DNA of 64,000 bases, from contig NC_048553.1 in the NCBI RefSeq assembly GCF_902806685.2, forward strand, positions 12,939,440-13,003,439, given 5' to 3'. Shown here in pieces: positions 11,001 to 23,400 of this stretch. The first letter of the stretch is position 1; each line of letters begins with the position of its first letter. The notes beneath the pieces are model-generated. The model made no database searches and was not told the origin of the DNA. It saw only the letters and a list, made by a program, of their open reading frames with translations. The translations under genes were made by a program, and so were the position numbers. The DNA comes from Maniola hyperantus. Taxonomy: Eukaryota > Arthropoda > Insecta > Lepidoptera > Nymphalidae.

Positions 11001-14000
11001 GATCTCACTCGCCATTTTAGCTCTATGTGACAACTATCATGACAATTTTACGTCGCTCAGTTTACAGATAAGTGTAGAAAAAGAAACTTTAAACTTAAAA
11101 TGGTATAACTTAAAGCGTTTCATACATAATTATTAAAACAAAGGAAAAAAGATCAAATCAAAAATTTGGAGATTTGTAGAAGAAGCAAAGTAACAGACAG
11201 ACTCAATGAGCTTTCAGACTCAGCAAAATTGATATTGGTTATCAAATATATGTACCTATCTTTTTAAGTTAGATCAAAAATATGAACTTAAATATACTTT
11301 AATACGGCATACTCTGGTCCAGTTAACATAAAGCGAGCTATTTCTATAGGTGGTTGATTCTCTATAGCAAAAATTTAACACCTTTGCCGGCGAATAAAAT
11401 TCTCAACAATATTACCATTCCAAGCACTTTATATGAAAAAAACCTCATTTCTATGAAAAAACCTCTGCCTGAATTAAGTCGTTCTTTATTCAGCAATATA
11501 GCGTGACTAGGTAGCCTAGAATTTAGATTATTAGTCATATTTGCGGGTTTAATATCTGGTATACAATATAAATTTCAGTATTGGGCTCCTAATTCTATGT
11601 AGGCTCCATACAATTTGAATAATAGATTAGTGTAACAAAGGTTAGGCGACTGTAATATATTTCTTTGAATTTGGTGTAACCAGAACGCTAGCAAAAACTT
11701 AGTGTTAATTGTTATAGTACCTAAACACAACCTAATACCAATAACCATTTACCTCATTTTATAGTTTTGGTGATTTAGTATAGCGTGCAAAACTAGGGTC
11801 AATGCCCCACCTGCGACGCGGCAATGGCACCGATTCTAAGCACAACCTAATTTTAGAGTATTCGCACCCTCTTCTTACTATTGTAATATGAAAAGGACAG
11901 AAGCTGTGTGACATTTCTAAATTTAATTTTTAGATGGTAAAACCCGTGATTTTAGCACGCACTCGCGAACCTACTGTTTAAATTTGTATTGTGCACTAAA
12001 ATTTAGTCTTTAAATGTGAAAGTCATGTTCCGTTCCTTTTTTAGCATTAGTAAAAAGAAAAGGATGCAGATACTCTAAATTTAGTTTAGAGAGAGACTAG
12101 AGAATCGGGGCCATTGACTCTGAGTGGCCTACTTACGCAACGTTTGTTGACCTCTGGCGTCGGTCAGATGTTTTATTTGCAATATATCGTGAACTTTTAC
12201 AAAACATTTTTTTTTAAATCGCGTTTTTGTGTAGTATCATATCAGTAATCATCAGTACTATCACCTGTTTTCGTTTTTGCCAGCGTTCTGGTTACACCCT
12301 GTATATTCATATAAAGCGTTAATAGCTTAGACTTCTATGTATGTTTTTTTTTCTTTGTGCAGGTGAGAGCAACTCCCTGGGCATGTCGCCAGTGCTGGCA
12401 TCAATAGCAGCAATGTCAGCACTGCTAGCAGCAGCAGTTTGTGGAGTGCTGGCGGTGCTGTACAAACGCCACGCGAACCGACACAGGCATCTGCCTGCGA
12501 AACATGCTCCCTTGAGGTTGGTATTGCAAATATCTTAAAAATTAATACAAATCGAATTTTGCTCATAATTTTTGATGATGCACACTCTCAAAAATCATGA
12601 AAATTAAAAAAAAATATAGATAATAATAAAAAAAAACTGCGTCATCTAAAACGAATCTTTAATCCATACTTCCTTACTTAATATTGTAAATGCGAAAGTG
12701 TGTCTGTCTGTCTATCTATCTGTCTGCCTATCCATCCATCTGTCTATCTGTCCATCTGCTAGCCTTTCACGACCTATCCGCGATATCAGCGATAGCTTGC
12801 ATCCCGGAGAAGGACATAGGCTACTTTTTATCCCGGAAAATCAAAAAGTTTTTAAAACGTAAATCCACGCCTATAGATATTCCTAATATATTATATGACC
12901 AGTCAAGTTTAGTAGTAACCCACAGACAGACACACTTTCGGAACACTAATGCCTTAGTTTAGTACCTAGGAGTAGATATGGCAACGAGTCAAATTAATAC
13001 CTTTTTTTATTTTTATTCAGTTACAAGTTAGCCCTTGACTGCAATCTCACCTGGTGGTAAGTGACGATGCAGTCTAAGGTCGAAGCGGGCTAACCTGGAA
13101 GGGGTATGGCAGTTTGTAATAAACCCATGCCCCTTTGCTTTCTACACGGCATCGTACCGGAACACTAAATCGCTTGGCGGCACGGCTTTGCCGGTGGTAA
13201 TTAGCCACGACCGAAGCCTCCCACCAGACCAGCCAGAAATTTAGAAATTATAAAATTCCAAATCCCTGCCAGGAATCGAACCCGGAACCTCCCACTAATA
13301 AGACCACAGCGCTTACCACTGCGCCAGGGAGGTCGTCAAAAACCTATTCCTCGTGAAAATATCTTCCATATTGTAGTAGTTCTCCAACAATTGCGGCAGT
13401 TGCACACCCCAATACATTATTGCTTCTACCCAAATTGTACACAGATTGCAGCCAGTATGATAACCGTAGTAACGACTTGCCTGAAAGCCTGAACAGATTA
13501 AAGGATTTGTTATTTGCCTCGCCTAACCCACAGAGAGTTGCAGTCAGTTTTGTTTTGTTCATTTTCTACTAACAATCACTTGGAAAAATGTGGATATCAC
13601 TTTCCAAATTTCATTACCCATATAACATATATTTTTATAAATGCGAAAGTGTGTTTATTTGTTGCTTTGTTGATTTAGCTAAGGATTGACGTGATTTTTT
13701 TGCATAGTTATAGTTAAAAATCTGGAGAGTGACATAGGTTACTTTTTATCCTGGAAATTTAAAGAGTTGCTACGGAATTTTTAAAAACCCAAACAGAGAG
13801 AGTTGCACATCTGTTTTCTGTTCATTTTTTACTAACAATCACTTGGAAAGGTGTTTGAATTAAAAATTGATTAGATGATGATATGGATAACACACATTCT
13901 CTGCGGGATAACAAGATGATTGGAATGGATGATTTATACATTAAAATATGTCGTTAAGGCACGAAATAAGCTTAAAATCATTAGAATCATAAGATGATTG

Positions 14001-14417
14001 GTAATTCAATATCGGTTAAAGTTCACTTATTTCACTTGAAGGTAGAGATTCCCAGCATACTATCTTTAAAAAAAACCGTCCAAGTGCGAGTCAGGCTCGC
14101 GCAATGAGGGTTCCGTACTACAGTCGTATTTTTTCGACATTTTGCACGATAATTCAAAAACTATGATGCATAAAAATAAACAAAAATCTGTTTAGGAATG
14201 AACAGGGGAAGACCTTTCATATGATACCCCACTTTATATTGTTATCTTACTTAGAAAATTGAAAATACGAATTATTAGTTCATGACCACAATTTAATTTT
14301 TTTTGTGTGATGTAACCACAAATTCACAAGTTTTCAGATTTTTCCCCAAATGTCAGCTATAAGATCTACCTACCTGCCAAATTTCATGATTCTAGGTCAA
14401 CCGGAAGTACCCTGTAG

Positions 14418-14453
<36 letters not shown>

Positions 14454-17400
14454 TACAGATAGACAGACAGACAACAAAGTGATCCTATAAGGGTTCCGTT
14501 TTTCCTTTTAAGGTACGGAACCCTAAAAAGAGTGGATTAAAAACAGAACAGATTAAATTCGGTGTTCATCAAAAATGAACATCGCAATATAGACGTGCGG
14601 GCTCAACTCAGTGCGGGCCTGGTGACTGGTGAGGCGAGCAACAAAACAGACGTGTAACAACTCAGTGCGGGCCTGGTGACTGGTGAGGCGAGCAACAAAT
14701 CTTTTAATCGGCTCAGGCTTTCCGGCAACTTGTTTTACTCTGTTCCTTGTTCCGATTGGGTTGTCCAATTTAGGTTTTCCCATTGTATTGAAAGTATGCT
14801 AATCCCACTATAGTACACCTCTATCCCTCTATTTCTTTCTACGTATTCTTCATTGCTGCTTCTGCTTTCATTGCTTCATTCTAAGCTGTGATCGCCTAGT
14901 GGTTGGGACGTCCGCCTTCTAATCGGAGGTCGGGGGTTCGATCCCGGGCACGCACCTCTGACTTTTCAGAGTTATGTGCGTTTTAAGTAATTAAATGTCA
15001 CTTGCTTTAACGATGAAGGAAAACATCGTGAGGAAACCTGCATGCCTTAGAGTTTTCCATAATGTTCTCAAAGGTGTGTGAAGTCTACCAATCCGCACAT
15101 GGCCAGCGTGGTGACTATGGCCAAAACCCTTCTCACGTTGAGAGAACCCGTGCTCTGTAGTGAGCCGGCGATGGGTGATCATATGCTCCTGAAAAAAGCA
15201 TATTACACAATTGAAGACTATCTAAATGATAAAAGAGCGTGGATTTGACCTGCAGCTCGTTCCAGCAACGCACAAGACTGCAAATACTATTTTATACATG
15301 GCATAATCTTGTACCTATATCAAATACTTGAAAAGAGCAACCGCCGAGTTTCTTGCTAGTTCTTCTCGGCAGGAAAGGCATTCCGAACCAGTGGTAGATG
15401 CATCCGACTATTCGTAAGCACTTGTAAAAGTTTATACGAATAAAAAAAGATTTTCATTTCATTTTATTTCATTTCATTTCATTTCATGATGATGATGATG
15501 ATAATCTGTTATTATGCGCTGGACTCACTTTTCTTAAATCCCACAGTGAAGCAATGTATGCAGAGCGCAATGCGCAATGCAGCACGCCGGTCAAGGCGGA
15601 GGTGCGAACCGTTCCCGATCCGGATCCGGCGGACGACGCGGATCCGGACATTATACCTAACTTATATGGTAACTATAACATACAATAGAATAGAATAGAA
15701 TAGAATAGAATAGAATAGAATAGAATAGAATGTTTTTTTATTCATGTAAACTTTTTAAAAGTGCTTATTAATAGTCAGGTAGTTTTAATTTACCACTGGT
15801 TCGGAATGCCGTTCCTACCGAGAAGAACCAGCAAGAAACTCGGCGGTTGCTCTTTTTAATTTTTCAATTTACAATGTTATTATACCGCACTATACAAGCC
15901 ATTGCAGCCCCATGCATTGCTGGAGCGAGTCAAATCCAAGTTTTTTTATCGTTTACATAGTCTGCGACTGTATAATATGCTTTTTTTAGGAGCATACTTT
16001 TAACACATTTTTTAAACTTGTGTAAAGGCAAGTCTAAAATTGCTTGTGGAATTTTATTATAAAATATTACACTCATTCCTTATTTCATAGCTTATTTCTG
16101 TTTCTAGTTTGCCTATCATGGAGATCACTGATTTTTTTGTAACTGTGAATGTTTTGTCGTGTTTTGTTTTGTCTGTGAATAGGGTATTTTACCCCTTCTT
16201 CTTCTTTTCTTAATATATGGCTTTTTCCGTGCCATGTCAGCACAATGCACTTTGCCAGTTTCAAGTTGCTTGAAGGAGACACTGAGGAGTATTTTAGTAA
16301 AAGTGTCTTAATTTGATCCTAAAGTGATAACCAAAGAAACCAAAAAAAATACAAATTTTTTATTCAATTGATAAGTGCAATAAAAATGCATTTAAATTTT
16401 GCATTTCAAATTTTGCCGCGAAAACGCTACCCGCCATCTTTTTAAGTTCATGAGCTGTCATGACGTCACACGGATTGTTAAGCAGCGGTGTTTTCTTAGT
16501 GAAATATATTACAATTTCAACCCATGTGACGTCACAGTCGGAATTAACATGGCGGCTACGGTATCATGTGTTTTGGATATTTGTAGAACAGATAAAAAAG
16601 TAAAATCTTTAAAATGAATTATATAATATTATTATTGCTAATGGTAATAAATGGTAGCATAAATCGGTGATCTCTGTTACCACTAAGATTAAATGGACAT
16701 TAAAGAAATCTGTTTAGTCAGAATTTGATACTTAACAAGTTTAGTATTAAAAAAATTACACTATTTTAGAGACCATCGTACTCCCAATATCTTGAGACTA
16801 CAAAATATTTTAATTAATTTTTAGGGTTCCGTATCTTCAGTTAAAAATGGAATCCTTATAGGATTCGTTATGTGTCTGTCTGTCAAAACCTGTCAAGGGA
16901 TCAAAACCTGTGGGGGGTACTTTCCGTTGAACCATGAAGTATGGCGAGAAGTAGCATAAGTGAAGGGAAAAATCCTTAAACCGTGAATTTGTAGTAACAT
17001 CACAAAAAAAATGTGTTCACGAACAAATAATTAGTTTAGTAAATCACACATATAGATGGCGCTGTCCATTTTTAACTGGCAGTTTGAAAATAAAAGTGTA
17101 ATATCTGTTTACGCCATTTTTACTGTACAAATCTTATCCCTACACACTCGAAACTATATAAAATATTTATTTTTTCCAACCTACTCCTATCCATATACAT
17201 TGGCCCGGGACCGAAAGAGACAAAACTGCAATCATAGAAAAACTCATTAGGAAGAAGTTTTAGTCGCACCTTGACTTACGCCGCCGCTAATCGCTCGCAT
17301 TGCATAATTGCAATATTTAAATAACAGATCGATCTGACGTGTTACAAAATTAAATTAATTACTTATGGTGGAACGAGTGTTAAAATCAGCGACCAGTGAA

Positions 17401-20400
17401 GTGTATCTATCGAAGGAAAAATTGATAACACCCAGGTGAGTCCCACAGGGCCCTCCTTTTCACTCAAAGATTTCCACCATATTTTTGGTCCTTCTCCCTC
17501 GAATACCAACCCTTTATTCCCGCTTTTCCCGCTATATAAGTTCAATATTATCCCGCTATTCATTTTGATCCATAATTTCATAAATTACGCTGTTAGATAT
17601 TGACACCACGCATCATTCGCTCACGCTAAACGTACGCAGTTAAAGATGGCCGACAAAAAGGATTTAGAAATCGAGCTCAAAATACTAGAAGCGAAGCAAC
17701 AAAGCTTTTACAAACATATTCAAGGTTTATACGACTTAAGTAAGGACCTCACCAACGACTTAAGCCTTAAGAACTTTCTTATTAAAATTAAATTATTAGA
17801 TACATTACGCAGTGATTTCATATCCGTAACCGAGCAGCTAAATATAGCTAATTTAAAAGTCAATCCTAAGGCCAGTATTAACTTTGATACATTAACTTCT
17901 TTTGATGAACTATACTGTAATATTAAATCCGCGGAATCGAATGCTTTGTCTAAATTAGCGCAAAATACGTCACAAAATTTAGACCTTCTCAAAAAGTTGC
18001 CTGCTTTGGAGTTGAGGAGTTTCGATGGCACTCCGAGTAAATGGACGGCTTTTTATGAGAATTTTAGCACGCTTATTCATAACAATTCCAAACTATCAAA
18101 CGCTGAAAAAATACAATACCTCTTAGGGAAGCTGTCGGACAAGGCCTTAATTAGCTGCTCGGGTATACAACCCGTAGCAGCTAATTATGAAATAATATGG
18201 AATGCATTGATAGAAAAATATGAAGATAAGAGAACTTTGGCATCCATCTACTTTGAAGAGATTTTAAAATTCAAAAGCATTCAAACTGCCTCCCAAAGTT
18301 CGCTAGATTCATTCATTGACCAGTTTTGTTCTGCTCAGGCGGCCTTAAGGCGTCTAGAGATAAAGGACTTAGCTGATTTTATTTTCACGCATATCGCTCT
18401 AAGTAAACTCGACAAAGAAACAGTTACGCTATTCGAACAGACTTATCGCCACGAAAAGATACCATCCTTCGATTCCTTAGTACAGTTCGTAAAAGAACAA
18501 AGTAAAATATATACGCTACGCAGTACGTCAGTATCTACCTCTAAACAAAGTCCAAAGGTTAACAGCTCGCCGCAAACCAAACGCGCCAATAGTTTTAAAC
18601 CTACCGCCAGTTCATTTCACGTAAAAAATAATTATCATTCGGAAAAGCCGCAGACGACCCAATTTCGCACATCACCTCAAAATTTCCCTAAATGCCCTTA
18701 CTGTGCTACAGATAGCAGTATACATCCGCTGTTTAGATGTAATAAGTTTATGGAGCGTGATCCTATATTTAGGGTGCAATTTGTCAAAGACAACAACTTA
18801 TGTCTAAATTGTATAGGATTTCATAGTCTAGAAAGTTGCAGAAGTCGAATTAGATGCTTCTGTGGGGCGTCTCACCATTCCAAATTACACGCAGGAATCG
18901 AACCCACGACCCAAGCACCAACTCAAATCGAAACCGCTCGCGCCGCTTCTCAGAAATCGGCCGTGCACGCTACGGTTTACGATAGACCGTCGGAACCGCC
19001 AGCGCCGCGCGCTTCGAGTGCCCCGGTGCAAGCGCAATCTTTCGTAGCACGACCGCCTTTTGATACTTTATCGAACGCCCGCGCTCCTAACTCGATGCAT
19101 ACGATTTTGTTACCTACAGCAGTTGTTTATGTATTTAATAATAACGGGGAACGCTGTACTATGAGAGTATTATTAGACAGTGGTTCTATGTGTCATATCA
19201 TAACTAAATCGTGTTGTGATCGCTTAAACTTAAAAATTAACGGGTCTACTTCAGTTATACAAGGGCTTGGCCTCTCAGAACTACAAGTTCAAGGTCAAAC
19301 GCGTATCACGCTGCATTCACGCTTTGATAATCGCTCTAAATATTCGATTCAAGCTCGCGTTGTCGAAAATATATCTGACAAAATTCCAAATGAATTTATC
19401 GACCTAACAAATTTAAATCATTTAAAGAACTTACCTCTCGCAGACGAAGAATTTCATACTCCCGCTGAAATTGATTGCTTGATTGGCAATGAATTATTCC
19501 CGTTCATTCTAGGGAGTCATAAAGTTATGTCTCCTGTCTCATCGGTGGTCGGCATGCAGTCTGCATTCGGCTACGTATTACTAGGACGAGCGGACTGCCT
19601 CGCATCTAGTACGCCGCTAAAGGAAAGATCCTTTCACACTTTCTCTAAAACTACTGAACCGAATTTAGAGGAATTAACGCAACGCTTTTGGGAACTAGAC
19701 TCAGTTCCTAATAAAAAACACTTAAGTCCCGATGACGCCGCTTGTGAACGCATATTGCAAAACAGTCTCTCACGCGATACACAGGGTCGGTATACTGTTT
19801 CGCTCCCATTTAAGGAAAATCCAGCCGTTCTCGGCCGTTCATATGAAATCGCAAAACGCCGCTTATCCAATTTAGAGAAAAAATTGAATAGTATTCCGGA
19901 ATTACGCAAAGACTATAACGAAACCATTTCCGAATATTTAAATAAAGGTTATTTAAACTTAATTAAAAATCCCGCGCCCGGTCCGTGTTATTACATTCCG
20001 CATCACGCTGTGTATCGTCCAGACAAGACTTCTTCTAGAACTAGGATTGTCCTGGACGCAAGTTGCAAAACTATCAGCGATGATAATTGTAACCGCTCGC
20101 TAAATGATATTTTATACACTGGACCCAATTTACAGGCCAACATATTTGATTTATTAATTAATTTGAGATTATTTTCGATCGCTCTGTCAGCCGACATTGA
20201 AAAAATGTATTTTCAAATTAAACTTTCACCTGAAGACCACCGCTATCAGCGCATCCTGTACAGATTCGATACTAGCGACCCTGTCGAAACGTTCGAGTTT
20301 AACTGTGTCTCGTTTGGGGTCTGCAGTTCACCCTACCTCGCAATGCGCGTAGTGAAACAGCTGGCTGCGGACGAGCGCGCTCGCTTTCCTAATGCAGCCG

Positions 20401-23400
20401 TAGCAGCTGAACGCCATTTTTACATGGATGACTACGTCTCTTCTGTTCCTTCTATAGAAGAGGCTAAAATTTTATACACCGAGCTCGTTCAGCTTTTCAA
20501 CGCGGGGGGTTTTAAACTAACAAAATGGATTTCAAACAGTACTCATTTATTAAAGGAAATCCCTACTGATTTACACTCGCCTAGTATTGTACAATTTGAC
20601 GAAAGTTCTATCACCGCGAATACAAAGATAGTCGGTTTGCAATGGGAACCGAACGCTGACGTTTTTACCTTTAAAGTAAACGCACCTAACGAGTCCCAGT
20701 GTACAAAACGCATAATCCTTTCCGTTACTGCAAGATTATTTGATCCGCTATCGCTACTGGGACCGGTAACCGCTTTATTAAAATTACTAGTACAAGAATG
20801 CTGGAAACAAAATCTAGATTGGGACGAAGAGGCTCCCTCTAGCATTCAAGATCAGTGGTTTCAGTTACAACGTGAACTCCATTTGTTAGAACAGTTACAA
20901 ATCCCTCGTCACATAGGTATTTTACAAACAACGAATAACATTTCACTGATTGGATTCGCGGACGCGAGCGAGAAATGCTACGGTGCTGTTATTTACCTTC
21001 GCGTTTGCTCCGCCGATACAGATAAGGCTCAAGTCACATTGCTGTGTGCGCGGTCGAGAGTCGCCTCGCCTAAATGCAATGTATCTTTGCCGCGACTTGA
21101 ACTCTGCGCGAACCTTCTGCTATCAAACTTAATCGTCGCTGTCAAGGATTCAATTAGTGAACGCGTTAAAATAAATCAAATATTCGCTTTCTCCGATTCC
21201 ACGATCGCACTGTCGTGGATTCACGCATCACCGCATAGGTTTCAAACGTTTGTTGCCAACAGAATCGCCGCTATTAACGCTAACCTTCCAGCTGAAAACT
21301 GGTATCATGTTTCTGGAAAGGAAAACCCCGCGGACATAATCTCGCGACCTATTATGCCCGCGCAAATTTTAAATAATACCCTTTGGTTTCATGGTCCCGC
21401 TTGGGTCTCGCAGCCCTTCTGCGATTGGCCCTTAAACGCACATACGAAAGACGCTACAGACGAATTACCTGAACAAAAAAGGCTTGTCTCTCTAACCGCT
21501 AAAGTCTCTGACGTCGAAAATGATCATAACTATTTATACAATTCAGCAAATCGCATGTCAAACTGGAATAAGTTTCTACACTCATGGGTGTATGTATTAC
21601 GTTTTAGTAAAATCTTAAAGTCCAACGGTGACATAACTGTAACAGATTTGGAAGCGACTGAGATGTACATACTCCGCGTTATACAAGAAAGACATTCGTT
21701 TAACACAAACAGCGATGCCTTGCGAAAATTAAACGCATTTACGGACGAAAACGGTATTATACGCGTCGGTGGACGATTGTCACAATCTCAATTAGACTAT
21801 TCGCAGAAACATCCCGTCGTACTTCCAGCGAAAGACCGTATTGTACATCTGATTGTAGATTATTTCCATAAGCAAAACGCACACACCGGACCTGCGTTAC
21901 TACTTGCATTGCTTCGTCAAAAATACTGGATTGTCGCCGCTCGCAACATGGTTCGAAAAATCGTACAAAGTTGCAACCGTTGTTTTAAACTAAAACCCAA
22001 AAACACTTTTCCTATTATGGGAGACCTGCCTCACTATCGCGTTAGTGAAGTTAAGAGTTTCGTATTCACAGGTGTGGACTATGCAGGTCCGTTCTATATT
22101 ACTCAGTATCGCCGCCGCGGTGTTAGGTCTATGAAGGCGTATTTATGCTTATTCATTTGTTTAACTACAAAGGCGCTTCATTTAGAGCTGGTATCAGATC
22201 TGAGTGCACAATTATTTCTAGATGCTTTTCGCCGCTTCATAAGTAGACGTGGCCCAGTCTCTCTTGTGCTGAGTGACGGGGGGGGTGCTTTTGTTAAGGC
22301 CAACAGGAGACCTGATGAGATACACGAGCTTCTATCAAAAGACAGGTTTCTGGATCAACATCTAGCCGACCTGCGCATTCAGTTCAAGAGAAACCCGCCG
22401 TATAGCCCTCATTTTAGCGGAATTTGGGAGGTTAATGTCAAATCTGTCAAAACGCATCTGTCAAAGGTGATAGGCACCCAAATTTTGACTTATGAAGAGC
22501 TCAATACTGTTCTGGTTCAAGTAGAAGGAATCATGAACAGTCGTCCGCTCTGTGTGCTAAGTTCGGACCCATCCGAACCTACCGCGCTAACACCTGCTCA
22601 TTTTTTAAACGTAACGCCGCTTAAATACTTACCAGCCGAAGACCTTACTGATGTGCCGCAATGTAGACTTAATCGCTACGAGCTACTATCAAAGCTGGTA
22701 CAGTCGTACTGGCAGAGATGGAGTCGCGAATACTTATCTTCGCTCCAAAGCAGACAAAAATGGAACACACCATCTTTACCCATACAAGTTGGTTGTATCG
22801 TCATAATTCGCGATGACAACTCACCGCCTCTTAGCTGGCCTCTAGGTATAATTCAGGAGGTTTACCCCGGTAAAGATGGAGTAGTCCGTACCGCTAGGGT
22901 AAGAACTCGTACAGGTTCTTACGTTAGGCCAGTGGTCAGGCTTTGCCCCTTACCACTGCAATAAGAGTACATTTACTTAAATCGCTATAGTTCTAAGTTA
23001 GTTTTAATTACGCTTACGTTCTCTTTATTTAAGTACTTGTTTATATAAGTTTTGTTGCTTCTGAAGGCATTCCTTCAGCCCGGGGGATGATGTTTACGCC
23101 ATTTTTACTGTACAAATCTTATGCCTACACACTCGAAACTATATAAAATATTTATTTTTTCCAACCTACTCCTATCCATATACATTGGCCCGGGACCGAA
23201 AGAGACAAAACTGCAATCATAGAAAAACTCATTAGGAAGAAGTTTTAGTCGCACCTTGACTTACGCCGCCGCTAATCGCTCGCATTGCATAATTGCAATA
23301 TTTAAATAACAGATCGATCTGACGTGTTACAAAATTAAATTAATTACTTATGGTGGAACGAGTGTTAAAATCAGCGACCAGTGAAGTGTATCTATCGAAG

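Noticed and set aside
15486..15698. Arg-rich frame over exon 6
   Set aside because: It uses the wrong frame. The splice phase from exon 5 and into exon 7 requires the frame reading EAMYAERNAQCS.
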